NCBI GenBank assembly: GCA_964304625.1
Contig: OZ199838.1
Location: forward strand, 13,640,001-13,704,000
DNA length: 64,000 nt
Origin: Kudoa neothunni
Taxonomy: Eukaryota > Cnidaria
Reading direction: 5' to 3'
How positions within the stretch are numbered: position 1 is the stretch's first letter; each line of letters opens with the position of its first letter. The notes beneath the pieces are model-generated. The model did not search any database. It saw only the letters and a list, made by a program, of their open reading frames with translations, and had not been told where the DNA came from. Shown here one piece after another: positions 23,748 through 35,228 of the stretch. Made by a program: the position numbers and the translations under genes.

Positions 23748-25181
23748 TCAACCGGGAAAAAAGCGAATAAATCATTGCTAAATCCTCGCTAATTTAAACG
23801 GGGACACATAGATTTGTCATAATCTTATTATTACGTTATTTGTTGTTAAGGGATATTATTTTTCGTAGGTTATTTTACATTTACAGTGAAAATTCATCAG
23901 TCCTCTGAATATCCTTATTTTAACCGAAATAACTTTATAAGTTGATGATGTGGTAACCTTAATAATTCTCAAACACTATTTTTCACTAATTTGGTAAAGT
24001 TGTTTTTGTACTATTAATGATTAAAATTATAGTGAGATTATAATGGTAATTAACCATCAATATTTTTTACGATATCATCATAGTAACAGTAACATTGTGG
24101 TAATAACACTGATACAATTCCAACATACGTAATTTGGATTGTCGTTGGCGTCTGCAACCGAAATACAACAATATAATTGTCTCGCATTAAGGTAGAATTA
24201 ACTTTTTATTCAAAAATGGCGTTCGTTTTATCATTTGCTAATCACTGAAAAAGTTATTCCACGAATCTTATTATTCATTGCGTGAATCCTTATATATATG
24301 AGCTAACATTAAAAAAAAATTATTGCACAATTCAAGGATTTCTGTGAATCGATCATTATATATTTAAAACTCATCAAAAATATAACAGATATGGTTGTAT
24401 TTAAGTATATTAGAATACTCCTTATGACAAATTCTTCATATAGAATAAAACTGAATGATGTTATGTAAGGCAGCGAAATAATACATCATTTAAAGTAAGA
24501 CACCAGGATTAACAAATCAACAAATGTTCATTATTGTTATTTTGAACATACCTACTTGTTAATTCTTACAACTTAGTTGTTAGTTCAAAGCAACATCAAT
24601 AATGCAATTTAATCTGTTGTAAACACGAAATAGACTGATTTATTTAAATTCATAATATTATGAATATTACTACGCAATCCACTTTTTGTGACATTAGAAA
24701 CTAAAGTAGCCAAATTTCTGTAACAACACGTTAACATATATGATGGGCTTGTAATGATGGAAAAAGGTGGGCTGATTATAATAAATATTGTTATATAGGG
24801 TTTAACAAACAATTCGACATTGGAAACTATTTTTTATGCTTATCTAAAGGCACGCTTATTTAGACATTCCAAAAGTCCTCTCATATGTGTATATAATAGA
24901 TATAAACGGTAAAGATGTATATCAAAATCATGGATATAGAGCTTAAGCTTGAAACATTAAAATCTTTCTTAATAACTTGTAGAAATTCAGCATACATAAA
25001 CATCGATATGAAAAAACATAAATAATCCTATTGTTGAAAATATATAATTCGCTTAACCAAACTAAAACCAATAACAACACAATTTCCTGCATTATTTATG
25101 AACTTCTGTCAGTGTAATAACTAATAAAAGAATTTTTAAATTATTTTTAACTATCAAAAGTCACATTAATCTCTACCGGTA
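23748..25181. other. AT-rich spacer
   Basis: No gene or RNA recognised. Several short minus-strand open stretches are typical of chance in this composition. Confidence 0.4.
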
Positions 25182-25291
25182 CGGAAAAAATTAGCCGCAC
25201 ATACATACTTAGGAGCACACACACGTTGACAAACAAACAAACACACACACACGGACACTTTAGCTTTATATATATATATATATATAGTAGA
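25182..25291 (-). mobile_element. 5' fragment of a non-autonomous Helitron
   Basis: On the minus strand it begins TCTACTATATATATATA after host A, like the element at 20107, then has TAAAGC, a GTGTGTGTG tract, and sequence matching copies A and B near GCGGC[T/A]AATTTTTTCC. Similarity stops near 25182 and no CTAG end follows, so only about 110 bp of the 5' end remain. Confidence 0.6.
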
Positions 25292-25554
25292 TAAGGATGT
25301 CAATATATAAAATTTCATTAAATTCTTTCAGTTAGTTTTTGAGATATTAATTGACTGTGAAATAGCCGTTGCTTTTTTTATTTAACTATACTTTTTATCG
25401 TTATGAATTAGTTCTAATACATTGGTAATATCTTTCAATCAAAATTTTATATTTATTTTCTAGACACACTTTTTAAAATTGTTTAAGAATTATATTTAAA
25501 AAAGTATTAAGGTATATAAATGCGTGCGCGTCGACACGAGCGCCCTTTGATCAG

Positions 25555-28500
25555 ATGAGTAAACCTACGACGTACACCATAGGAGGTGTGGATGTGGAGT
25601 TTCCTTTCAAACCCTATCCATCACAGATTAGTATGATGAACCACGTGAGTTAATCTTTTTGCAGTAGGAGGTATTGGAAAACGTGTTTAGATTATTAAAG
25701 CATTAAACGAGAAACAACATTCGTTATTGGAGAGCCCTACCGGTAGCGGTAAAACATTGTCGCTTTTATGTTCAACATTGTCATGGCAACGGCATGATTT
25801 AACGAGTAATCACCTTAAATTGACTGTGAGCGTGTATTTTAATGTTTCTGTTAGAGCACCAAGTTTCAACAAGTAGATAATTTTTGTTGATAATTTGTGA
25901 ATTGTCTGGAATTTAATAGCTCAGTCTAAAGTTGAATCTACACAGGATTCCAGTATTAATGTATCGAATAAAGAGGTAATCGGCGTATTCTTGGTCCGCC
26001 GTTGGCATAACAACCACTATTTTAGAATGTCCCCCCTGATAAAAAATATGAACCACCTGTGGTTTTTTACTGTACTCGAACTCACAAGCAACTCACTCAG
26101 GTGGTATCCGAATTGAAATCCACAACATTGGCGAATGATTCGCTAAGAATGACCATTCTATCGAGCAGAGAGCATTCTTGCGTTAATAAGAGTGTGCTGA
26201 AGAAATCGACGAAAAACAGAGATTTGGTAGAAGCATGCCAAGAGTTGCTGAAGAAACCGAGACATTCAAGCGAAACTTGCCCCTTCTATCGCGGTATGGA
26301 TAAAATTGCAAGCCATAAAAATCTCAAAAAACACAATCTACCACCAGCATTCGATATCGAAGAGTACGTGAGTTTGGGGAAGAAATGTAAAGCATGTCCT
26401 TTTTTTGCATCCAAACAATTGATGGACACCGCTAATCTTATCCTCTGCCCCTATAACTACATTATTGATCCTTTGATACGTACCTCGTTGGACGTGAATA
26501 TAATGGATGCTATTGTTATTATTGATGAGGCACATAATATCGAAGATGTGTGTCGATCATCGATGAGCTATGCATTCACCGAACGACAAATAGTCCAGTG
26601 TATGGTGGATTTGAATAGGTTATGCGAGATTTACACGTGTGAGCCACACATTAAGGCAGTATATCAGGGGTTGCATGGGTTTGTTGGTGGAATCAAGCAT
26701 TGGTTGGCCACATGTGGTGCTCAAACAAAAACAGTTAATTTTACCACCGACCGATTTGTGGTCAAAGGTAATGAGGCGGTGAAATCGTTGATCGAATACG
26801 CAGGGATTAACCAACAAATTTTGAATCTACTAGACGAATATTTGTACCAGCTTAAAACATTCAAAGAAGATCAAATGGAGATAGCAATGTCGTATGGTGA
26901 TGACAAAGAGTATCATATAGCTGAGATGTCGGATGCAACCCGCCAGATCATTCAGAGTTGTGCGTTAATATTTAGCAATTTATTGAAAGGAGAATGTTGT
27001 AATGATTATGTGGTTGCGTTGTCCAAAGAACGAGTACAGGCTGTTGATGAGTTCCAATTTGATAGGTCTTATCGAAACCGTTCATCTTTCTCTAAAGAAA
27101 TCCAACCCAATTACCCTTCTGAAATACAACTCACCTGCTCTTTTATATGTTTGAATCCGGCACTTGCATTTAGGCTGTTGGCCGATCAAACTCGTAGTGT
27201 ATTGTTAGCTTCTGGAACACTGTCGCCAATGAGTAGTTTTGGGCCGGAGTTAGGGGTTGATTTTAAAACAGTCTACGAAGCAAATCATGCGAAAACCAAT
27301 CATCAAGCATGGATTGCTGGTCTTGGTGTGGGGCCCAAAAACACGCCGATGAAACTCACTTTCCAATTCTACAATATGTTGGAAGTTCAGGATCAAATTG
27401 GCTCTGTTGTGATGGACGTGTGTGCTGCTGTTCCCAAAGGTGTGTTGTGTTTTCTCCCGTCATTCAACATTCTCGAGATGTTGATTAAACGTTGGACCAA
27501 CACTCGTCTGTGGAAACGATTAAACGATACCAAACATGTTTTTTGCGAATCCAGAGGATCCAATCATCACGATGTAACTTTGATGAAACAATCCAATAAA
27601 CAATAACCATTTTGTTTTAGTCGGATAAAATGATGATCGAATACACCGATTGCTCTTTGGGAAAATATGACAACACCCAGAAACATGGTGCTGTTATGTT
27701 TGCTGTGTGTCGAGGCAAGAGCAGTGAAGGCATCGATTTCAGTGATGACATGGCGCGTGCCGTTATCACCATAGGGATTCCATTCCCCAACATTAAAACA
27801 ACTGAAATTTCCGAAAAAATGGCTTACAACGACGCCAAACGCAAATACTCTACTGAGCTTTATTTGGATGGTCGCGAGTGGTATAATATACAAGCGTATC
27901 GTGCCATCAATCAAGCCATCGGACGTTGTATACGTCACAGCGAAGATTGGGGAGCTATTATATTGCTGGATGCGAGATTCAGTGAAAAAACCAATCGCAA
28001 AAATACCTCAGTCAACAATCTTTCTAGATGGGTTCGCGATAAGTTGGTATCGTTTGAAGATTACGCTTCTTTCATGAGTCAACTTCAGAATTTCATTGGG
28101 CTTAAGTCGCATCAACAACAACTCTCCCAATCCCCTTCTCTCTCCTCAACTGCCGTTGTACCAGACGAACTCTCGATTTTGCCATCAAAATCATATTCTA
28201 ATGATGAGACTGATAATGGTGATGATGATGACTTTAAGCCCCTTGGTTCCTCTCGAAAAAGACGTCTTTCCACAACGAAAAAAGAAAAATGCGTACGATC
28301 GTTGTCAAGCGACTCATCTTTGTCCCCAATTATAATGTCTGGTTCTGCTGATTTTTTTATGAAATCCAAAAATAATAGTGGTCATGTAATTAGTCCCTCG
28401 AGTGAAGTTAAGAAAGTAAATCGAGAAATTTTGAGTTTTATTAACATTAATTATTTATTTTGAATGATTTAGGAAGAAGATGAGATGTGCGTGCCAGTTG

Positions 28501-28577
28501 AGTCTGTAGAGGTATGTTTTAAAATTTGTTGTTTAAATTTTTACGATAATGCATGCTCCTGATACCAGAAGCTCTAA
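25555..28577 (+). CDS. BRIP1: FANCJ/BRIP1-type Fe-S DNA helicase
   Basis: XPD-like superfamily 2 5'-3' helicase of nuclear DNA repair (interstrand crosslinks, G-quadruplex unwinding). Exons: 25555-25644, 25691-25805, 25920-25975, 26026-27573, 27621-28415, 28473-28511 and 28569-28577, joining in frame to about 883 residues. The start [20 protein letters not shown] matches the family N-terminus. Walker A SPTGSGKT has its Lys at 51. The four Fe-S cysteines are C139, C158, C172 and C211 (HSC, EAC, TCPFY, KACPFF). The DEAH box is at 254-257 (VIIDEAHN). Motif V is [14 protein letters not shown] and motif [16 protein letters not shown]. Human FANCJ is 1249 residues. Here the Ser-rich, charged tail after the helicase core is only about 150 residues, so the long C-terminal interaction region is mostly missing or unrecognisable. 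An ATG at 25530 is out of frame. The last two exons (13 and 2 codons) are least certain. Confidence 0.92.
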
Positions 28578-29542
28578 TTTATGATTTATAAATAGATGAA
28601 TTTATTTTAATTATATTTTGAATATGAAATTAAGATTAAATTAAGTTTATCTAAACTTCACAATGCGCTACATTGGGGATTATTATGCGAGAGTTGCCGA
28701 GCGCGCGAGAACATATAATCGCATGGAGGAAGAATTTGGTCTAACCCCAAATAAATATTCTGTATAATTTTTTGGAAATAATTAATGGCACAAAAATGAT
28801 GTTATCTCTTGAGGGCTACCATCTGATGAGACGCGACCTTTACCGATGATTATAAACTTGCAAGGTTTAATTTTACCCGTGTTATAAATTCATTGTATTT
28901 CAACACGTATATAATTTATTTTTTTAAATCCTTCGAAAAACTTATAGTTTAGTTCCTCGTATTTGTAACTTGTTCTTATTATGGTTATACCTCGTTAGTT
29001 AATATGTTTTACGTAGGCCCTGAAAGATAGGGGAAAGTTCGCTTGTAATAAAAAGCTGAACTTTAAATAATTTATAAAAAATTTTAACTATTACACAGAT
29101 AAGTCTTTCCTTATTTTTTCAGAGTAATAATCATTCATTTCTGTTTTAGATATATGCATACATACGTTAACCTCCGCCAAGATTAATTTGTTGGTCGATT
29201 GATTGATTGATTAAGTGAATGTTTATTTCTTTAAATTCACAAATTAAATTTTATTATAGTTTGTTGGTCACTTCACAATAATTTTGCAATCGCGTTATAA
29301 ATTAATGGCACTTTGTTTGAAAGTAACAACAACAGTTAAAATCGTTTGGTTTTCTTCAAAATAAACGAGTTTTAGGTTAAACTTTGTTGTCGCATAGTCT
29401 TGTTGTTGAGTATTTTCATTGCTATACATAGCTAAATAAAGTAAAAATCTGTGTTAGTTGAGCTTGCACTTATTTTTGATATACGATGTGTCGATTGATT
29501 ATTTAAACAACTCAAAATTCATAATTAATGCTGCTACCTTAG
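28578..29542. other. Spacer between FANCJ and the Cys-rich gene
   Basis: Contains a (GATT)4 stretch near 29200 and probably the unidentified first exon(s) of the next gene. No confident coding exon was found. Confidence 0.35.
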
Positions 29543-29998
29543 ACCATAACACTTTGTAACATCTGCTCAAATTCCGTTTCTGCTCCCTCCGAGGAGTTAT
29601 GCAAAGGTAATTCTCTACTTAAACTCTACTCAAGCTAACTCACTGTATTTATAAGGACATAAAACATGTGGTGACGAATGTATTTTGTCAAATTTTTTAA
29701 AGTCCCACTCCAACAAAACGTTATATGAAATTTCTGAAGGATTTTTTGGTGCCAGTATTAAAATGGCACAAACTATGGATCATTCTGAAGCTCAATATCC
29801 GAGTAAAACCTTTGTAAGTTAATTGTTATAATATTTCAACCAATAGGTGAAATGTTCAATGCTATTTACTGTGTCAATAACAATGTGTTACATCTACCAA
29901 TGAAATGCTCGAACTGTGAAGCAGATGAGGTTTGCTGTTGGAAGACTATCAAACTAGATGATTCAAAATCAACTTCAAACATAACTTTTTCTATTTAA
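29543..29998 (+). CDS. Small Cys-rich protein, 5' end unresolved
   Basis: Three exons join in frame: 29543-29606, 29656-29802 and 29847-29998, with introns of 49 and 44 bp, the usual size here. The product (about 121 residues seen) begins TITLCNICSNSVSAPSEELC, continues GHKTCGDEC..LYEISEGFFGASIK and ends KCSNCEADEVCCWKTIKL..SI. Two CxxC pairs about 85 residues apart, plus extra cysteines, suggest zinc binding, loosely recalling Mis18/Yippee-type folds, but I do not recognise the family. A TAG immediately precedes the first exon in frame, so an upstream exon must supply the start. The TAA stop overlaps an AATAAA polyadenylation signal (29997-30002), supporting a real 3' end. Confidence 0.6.
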
Positions 29999-31153
29999 TA
30001 AAGTAAATTTGTCTTAAAACAAATTTTTTAGACTTATTTCTCTTAGCTTTTTGATTACACAATTAGAACATGAATTTTTTATCACTTGGCTCTAAATGAC
30101 AGCTTAATTATCTTTCATAGTTGAAAAATGTAATTTTTAATGTCACAAGCGTATATATCGGTTGACATAATGATACTTTCAGTTCATCATGAAATTGTAA
30201 ACTTCCAGAAGTTTCAACAAATTATTTTATACTGTATTTATGACTTAATATCGAAACATTCAGCTTTCCGTGCATTTTTCTATTTTGGTGATTTATAAGT
30301 ATGAGTGTTGTGTTTCGCTTACACTTGCGTAAGCGAGGAAACGAGATTTTTTTGTAGTTATTGCAACGAATATCATATAATGAACGTTATTCGAGTTTTT
30401 GGGTTCAATTACGATATTTTTTTGGCCAGATTACAAATTATCAAGTCGAAAATTTAAAAAGTTCTTTATTTTATTTGAAGAACATTCTTGAACTGAATAT
30501 TAAGAAAATTGTACTGAAATTTGAGGAATTCTATTACAAGGTTTTCAATATGTGGTGTCTCGATGTAGCCTGAGGCTTACAAATGTTTCGCGGCCTGGCA
30601 GTGACTTAGTGTAAATCCTTTTAAAAATAAGAAAATGACTACGGGACTTGTAAACAACATTTAGGTATCATTAGTTTTGAAACAATTAAATCTGTATACG
30701 GCCTGCGAGTAACAGTTACTGGGATTTAGACTTGTCGGTATGCATGCGTCTATACTGTTTAGAATTAAAAAGTTTCATGACAATATCTTCTAACTTTAAA
30801 AATGATAATCATAACGTGTAATCTGCGGCGGTTTATTTGTTGTCCAAGTTTGCGCATGCATGCGACATCGATGTAATTACACCGGCCGTTTAATTATGTT
30901 TTAACAACAATTTGGTAATTACTTTTGAGTAAAATCTATTCGAATCATATTATACCTTGATAGGCTAATTTACAACAGCTCAGTGGAATTCATCGGGTAT
31001 GTTCGATAAAAATAAACTAATTTAGAAGATAAACGTATTTTAATGTAAATATATTTCATTAATTGTTTTTATATACATCGAAAATGTAGTTTTAGGGGAT
31101 TTTTTTCTTTTTATTGCACCCCGAATTGATTCGATACGGTTGGTATGCACACG
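29999..31153. other. AT-rich spacer
   Basis: No gene supported. It holds a small hairpin (CGCTTAC/GTAAGCG, about 30318-30336) downstream of the Cys-rich gene. The 70-codon ORF at 30361-30573 begins on a non-ATG codon and is unlike known proteins. Confidence 0.35.
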
Positions 31154-31880
31154 TTACCGTGTCTTATGTTCAAACGAGTGATTTACCGTCTCATGACTAT
31201 AGTAAACAGCACCAAAGTTGTTGTAACTAGCCCAGCGATCTGTCCAGAGTATTGACATTGAATCAGGATGAACATTTTGAATTTTTATATGCTCAAGTGT
31301 AGGTTGATTTCGAATGATGGTTAGCATTTGAAATATATTATCATATGAGTCTATACCATCAACGATCCATATGTTTTGATTTACCAAAACTCTTCCTCGG
31401 TGATACTTACGTTTGCAAATCTATGATTCATCAATTTGTACTACCACTGCATGTCTTCCGATTGTTTCATTATGTAAATCAAAGTAGTTGAAATAAACTT
31501 CTCTGATAAAATTCCACCAGTCACAAACTATACTGCCGGAACCTATTTACAGTTGTTTCGACAGCTGTGGATACGACATGTGGATGTCATTGATTTATAT
31601 ACATATCAATGCAAAGATTTGCCGTAATGTTGGTTTGGAACCCTCAAAAAATGCTCCTCGGTAACGGTAAAGTATGTGACTCCAGAAAAACACCATCTTG
31701 CGTACGTTTTTTCTCGCTTTTTCTTTTACGATTATCAATAATAAATCAAAAGAATATTGAATGCAAATATTGAGCTCAAATAAATTACTTCTAAATTTAC
31801 GCCTAATTCCTGTCGACTACAGTCGAATACACGTGTCATCTACATCGTTTTGCAATAAACACCGAAAATAGCTTATTATT
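31154..31880 (-). pseudogene. ISXO2/IS1595-like transposase remnant
   Basis: Reading down from about 31720, pieces in several frames resemble the DDE transposase of ISXO2-like elements: HILYRYRGAFFEGSKPTLRQIFAL, GSGSIVCDWWNFIREVYFNYF, VVVQIDES (first Asp, about 31425-31441), KRKYHRGRVLV, and WTDRWASYNNFG (second Asp, in the frame 31387-31154) followed by HETVNHSFEH. Stops interrupt the order. The upstream part (31660-31880) is duplicated in inverted orientation at 33850-34090. It looks like an old DNA transposon, with no clear inverted ends found. Confidence 0.75.
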
Positions 31881-32505
31881 TGCGCTTATTTTGTGCCAAT
31901 TAATGTATTACTACCATTATTTAAATTTTCTTAAGCCTTACATACCAAATTTAGCGTAGTAAACCTTCTAAATAAGCTTATCTAATATTAAGAAATAATG
32001 TGTCATCTATCTTTATTTCTAAATGTCAAATTAACTTTTAAAACGTTTAGTCACGTCTATAATTGTTTATTTTAGTATATAATTTAGCTTAGAAAATAAA
32101 TAATTTAATTTTAGTTTATTTTTTTATGTCCAAATTATTCTTTGCAACAACTGCTATGCCATGAACGCGCAGCTGAAGTGTTGTGCAATATATTGACCTT
32201 ATGACCAGTTGTATGAAAATTCATACGTTCAAATTTTCTTACAAATTTTAATGTAGCACTTTCTATATGAATATTTATTTTATTCACTAATATTTTTACC
32301 CAATTTTAATATTCCAATGAATGTAACTATTAAACGTATTCATTTAAAATAAATTGGAATCAACCTGATTTATTTTTACTCGAAAAATTTAATATAAAAT
32401 TTATTATTTACATATCCAACTTCCAATATAAAATTTCTAATTATACGTCCTCTGACATTTATTACAACACATGAAAACGCATTTATATAAAATATGATAG
32501 ACTTA
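31881..32505. other. AT-rich spacer
   Basis: Nothing recognised between the two transposase remnants. Confidence 0.4.
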
Positions 32506-33320
32506 TTAATAACCACATTTGTATAGTAACATAATTTTTGTTAGTATATTATTTAAAAGTTGAAATTTTTCTCCCATAATTGATCGAAACCATTCTTCGC
32601 ACAAATATTCGGGCACATTATGGAATGAAACACCCAGTTTGATTCGGAGAAACTTTGTTTTAAGTCTCCCCCAACAAGCTTCTATGATGTTTGTATGGGG
32701 CACCGTCTCTGACATATTCAATTGAGTGATTGATTTTTATATGCCTGTAACCAAGTGAATTCAGGTTACTACAGGCTTCACCATTCATCACGACAAATGA
32801 TAGATCCTTTAAGAACCTCATTTTGGATGATTGGAATAAGAGTTCCCCGGTCACTTTTCTGGACGTAGAAATAACGGACTTCCCATGAGTTGCCTTTTCC
32901 CGTCGTCGCATATCTTACAAAGACAAAGTCCGAAAACCCAAGGGCCGTCTACACGATCTCCATATCTCTCCCGTCTCTTTCTCGTGTTTCCTATATTCAA
33001 TTATGAGGCAAAACACTGTGATAAATAACCATCAATAATTTCATCCGAATATTCGACCTCGGATGGAGAATATCCGCTATCACTCATATCATCATTTCCT
33101 GTTGCGTCATATAGTCAGTGGAAGTGGCTAGAATCTGAGTTGATAGAGATTACTACTTGGTACAATAAATTCTTTATCTGATGAAACTTTTCATTTGTCC
33201 CCATTTAAATATCTCACCCGATTATTCTTCCTCTTGCCGTGAAGAAGAGTCTCGTCAATTTCGATGACGTAATCTTCTCCACCAAATTTTTGTCGCTCCT
33301 CCAAACTTGGTACGCATATT
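32506..33320 (-). pseudogene. Second ISXO2/IS1595-like transposase remnant
   Basis: On the minus strand the 5' part reads RRQKFGGEDYVIEIDETLLHGKRKNN (first Asp, about 33300-33220), followed by a degraded stretch. Then come the 83-codon frame 32911-32660 (VVMNGEACSNLNSLGYRHIKINHS) and, after a frameshift near 32712, VPHTNIIEACWGRLKTKF..YLCEEWF (32721-32506), the characteristic C-terminal HTN.IE motif. It is a different copy, and by its IDET/IDES sequence a different subfamily, from the one at 31.2-31.9 kb. Confidence 0.78.
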
Positions 33321-33496
33321 TTTCTAATCTTGTGGAACCATAAAAAAGTGGTAGGTTTGGGAAATATTTATTATCTTACCGGTCGACATAATGGTATTGT
33401 CCATCGACCAGTAATAAAGTATTTTAAATATTTTTGTTATCGTTAATTTTGTTGTTGAGGTAACGGAATCCATAACAGAGAAAAAGATACCGTTTC

Positions 33497-33522
33497 GGGG
33501 GGGGGGGGGGGGGGGGGGGGGG
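33497..33522. repeat. Poly-G run of 26
   Basis: Uninterrupted homopolymer of G in an otherwise AT-rich region. It could form a G-quadruplex, or mark a sequencing or assembly artefact; its exact length should not be trusted. Confidence 0.95.
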
Positions 33523-33849
33523 AACACCAGTTTTACACCTTAATTACATTAAGTCGTTATTTCACAGAAGATAATTGCGTTTTACAGCTGTAAGTGAAGG
33601 AATAACCAATGTTGTTTCTATCGTAACACGAAGTTTCGGTCCTTGGTCTCCTTACATTTATTTTTCTCTTTTTAAAATAAAGGTTGTAAAATTCAAACAC
33701 CGGACAGCTTTTAGATAGTCCTTTGCTACTAAGGTGTAAAAACCTATCATGGTCATTAATTAAACAGAAAAAGTCATCGTCCCCTCTAATACTTAAAAAA
33801 CTCCATTATAGCGGGTTTCACGTGATAAATAAACGCAGACAAACTTGGT

Positions 33850-34113
33850 ACCGTTGATAATAAAAATAATAAGCTATTTTTCGGTGTTTATTGCAAAACG
33901 ATGTAGATGACACGTGTACCTGACTGTAGTCGAATAGGAATTAGGCGTAAATTTAGAAGTAATTTAGTTGAGCTCAATATTTGCAGTCAGTATTCTTTTG
34001 ATTTATTATTGATAATCGTAAAAGAAAAAACGAGAATTAAACGGACGCAAGATGGTGTTTTCCTGGATTCATATACTTTACCATTACCCAATTATCTCAT
34101 ATTCTCTTTCTAA
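33850..34113 (+). repeat. Inverted duplicate of the ISXO2-like 5' region
   Basis: Matches the complement of 31660-31880 closely: GGTGTTTATTGCAAAACGAT, GACACGTGT, GGAATTAGGCGTAAATTTAG, then CGCAAGATGGTGTTTT. It carries only the start of a transposase unit. The 68-codon ORF (33907-34113) is an accidental frame of this repeat. Confidence 0.7.
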
Positions 34114-34586
34114 GTATAAGTTTAAGTTTTTATACGAGTGATATTCGTTTTCTGTGTCATTCTTTATTTCAAAAAGCTGTTCTAACAAAAATCGTCGATA
34201 TTTTCGAAAGTAAATTCCATCGCGCTATAAACTCCGATTGATGCCGATGAACGACGTTGAATTCCACTGAACTGTAAATTAGTCGCAAGTACAATAGAAC
34301 ATGTATCTTGACCTATAATAACATGCATTTTGATGCAGGTGTTTATAACATTTGATCGATGGATGGATTGCATTTTTTACAATTTTATTCTCTCTAGAGC
34401 AAACTTTTAAACAGCTAATATAGCTGCCTTATGAATAACTATTATAGGGACAATTTTTTGGGTCAATTGCGCAATAAAATAAGAAAATAATTTTGGGGTC
34501 AAAAATAACCGCGTGGGCACATACTGAATTTTTCGACGATTAAATCCTAATAACGATGACTACGGCAGGCTTGCTTAACTATCGAG

Positions 34587-35228
34587 CCTGAATACCACCA
34601 ATCTGTCGATGAGCAAATTATTCCTTTTAGAGCGAAATTGGGCTTTAAAATTTTTACGAGGAATAGCGCCGGTGGAATTACCCATGAATTTTACTTTGGG
34701 TCTGGAACTACATTAAATGTTAAAACATATACGGGGAATAAGTCGTCAGACATAGTGTTGAAGTTGTGTGAAACTTTGAATAGTTTTAAATATCATATAT
34801 ACCATGATAATTGCTTTTCAAGTTTTAACTTTCATGAAAAACTTTTGGAGCCTGGTTACTTTTCTATCAGTACCATAAGAAAAACACGAATGACAAAGTG
34901 TCCTTTTAAAGCAGAAAAGGAGTTTAATAATCAACCTAGAGTAAGTTTTGAATATGGAATCTATTGTTTAAATAATTCAAAAATAAATCTCTGCTTATTG
35001 AATGGATGGCTCATTCATCGCAGGCAGTGTAAACTAATCGATATAGATAGTGAAAAGATTATGGATCTTCAAAACTTTAAATTGGAGATAAGTGAACACC
35101 TAATGTTTTATTGCCAAAACATAGAACGTGTTAAAAAAAGGGATAGATTATCATCCACCAAAGTAACTGTCAACCAAAGTATTTCTTATTGCTTACGAAC
35201 GTCCGATGGAATGTTTCATCATCCATAA
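34587..35228 (+). pseudogene. piggyBac-type transposase, C-terminal remnant
   Basis: The open frame reads EYHQSVDEQIIPFRAKLGFKIF.., with the first catalytic Asp in SVDEQI, then YFGSGTT, HDNCFSS (second Asp), and SISTIRKTRM, in the piggyBac order. The ATG at 34638 is internal. Everything N-terminal to about 34587 is missing. After the stop at 35228 the same frame continues with a Cys-containing stretch (RNGKKRCNYC..YC) that looks like the decayed C-terminal zinc-binding domain. The element's 3' terminus appears to be the AAGGG before TTAA at 35556-35559. Confidence 0.82.

Noticed and set aside
25530-25566. Upstream ATG before FANCJ
   Set aside because: It opens a 12-codon frame that ends in TGA out of frame with the helicase; at most it is a short upstream ORF.
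30361-30573. 70-codon plus-strand ORF
   Set aside because: Non-ATG start, low-complexity Ile/Lys/Phe-rich content, no homology recognised.
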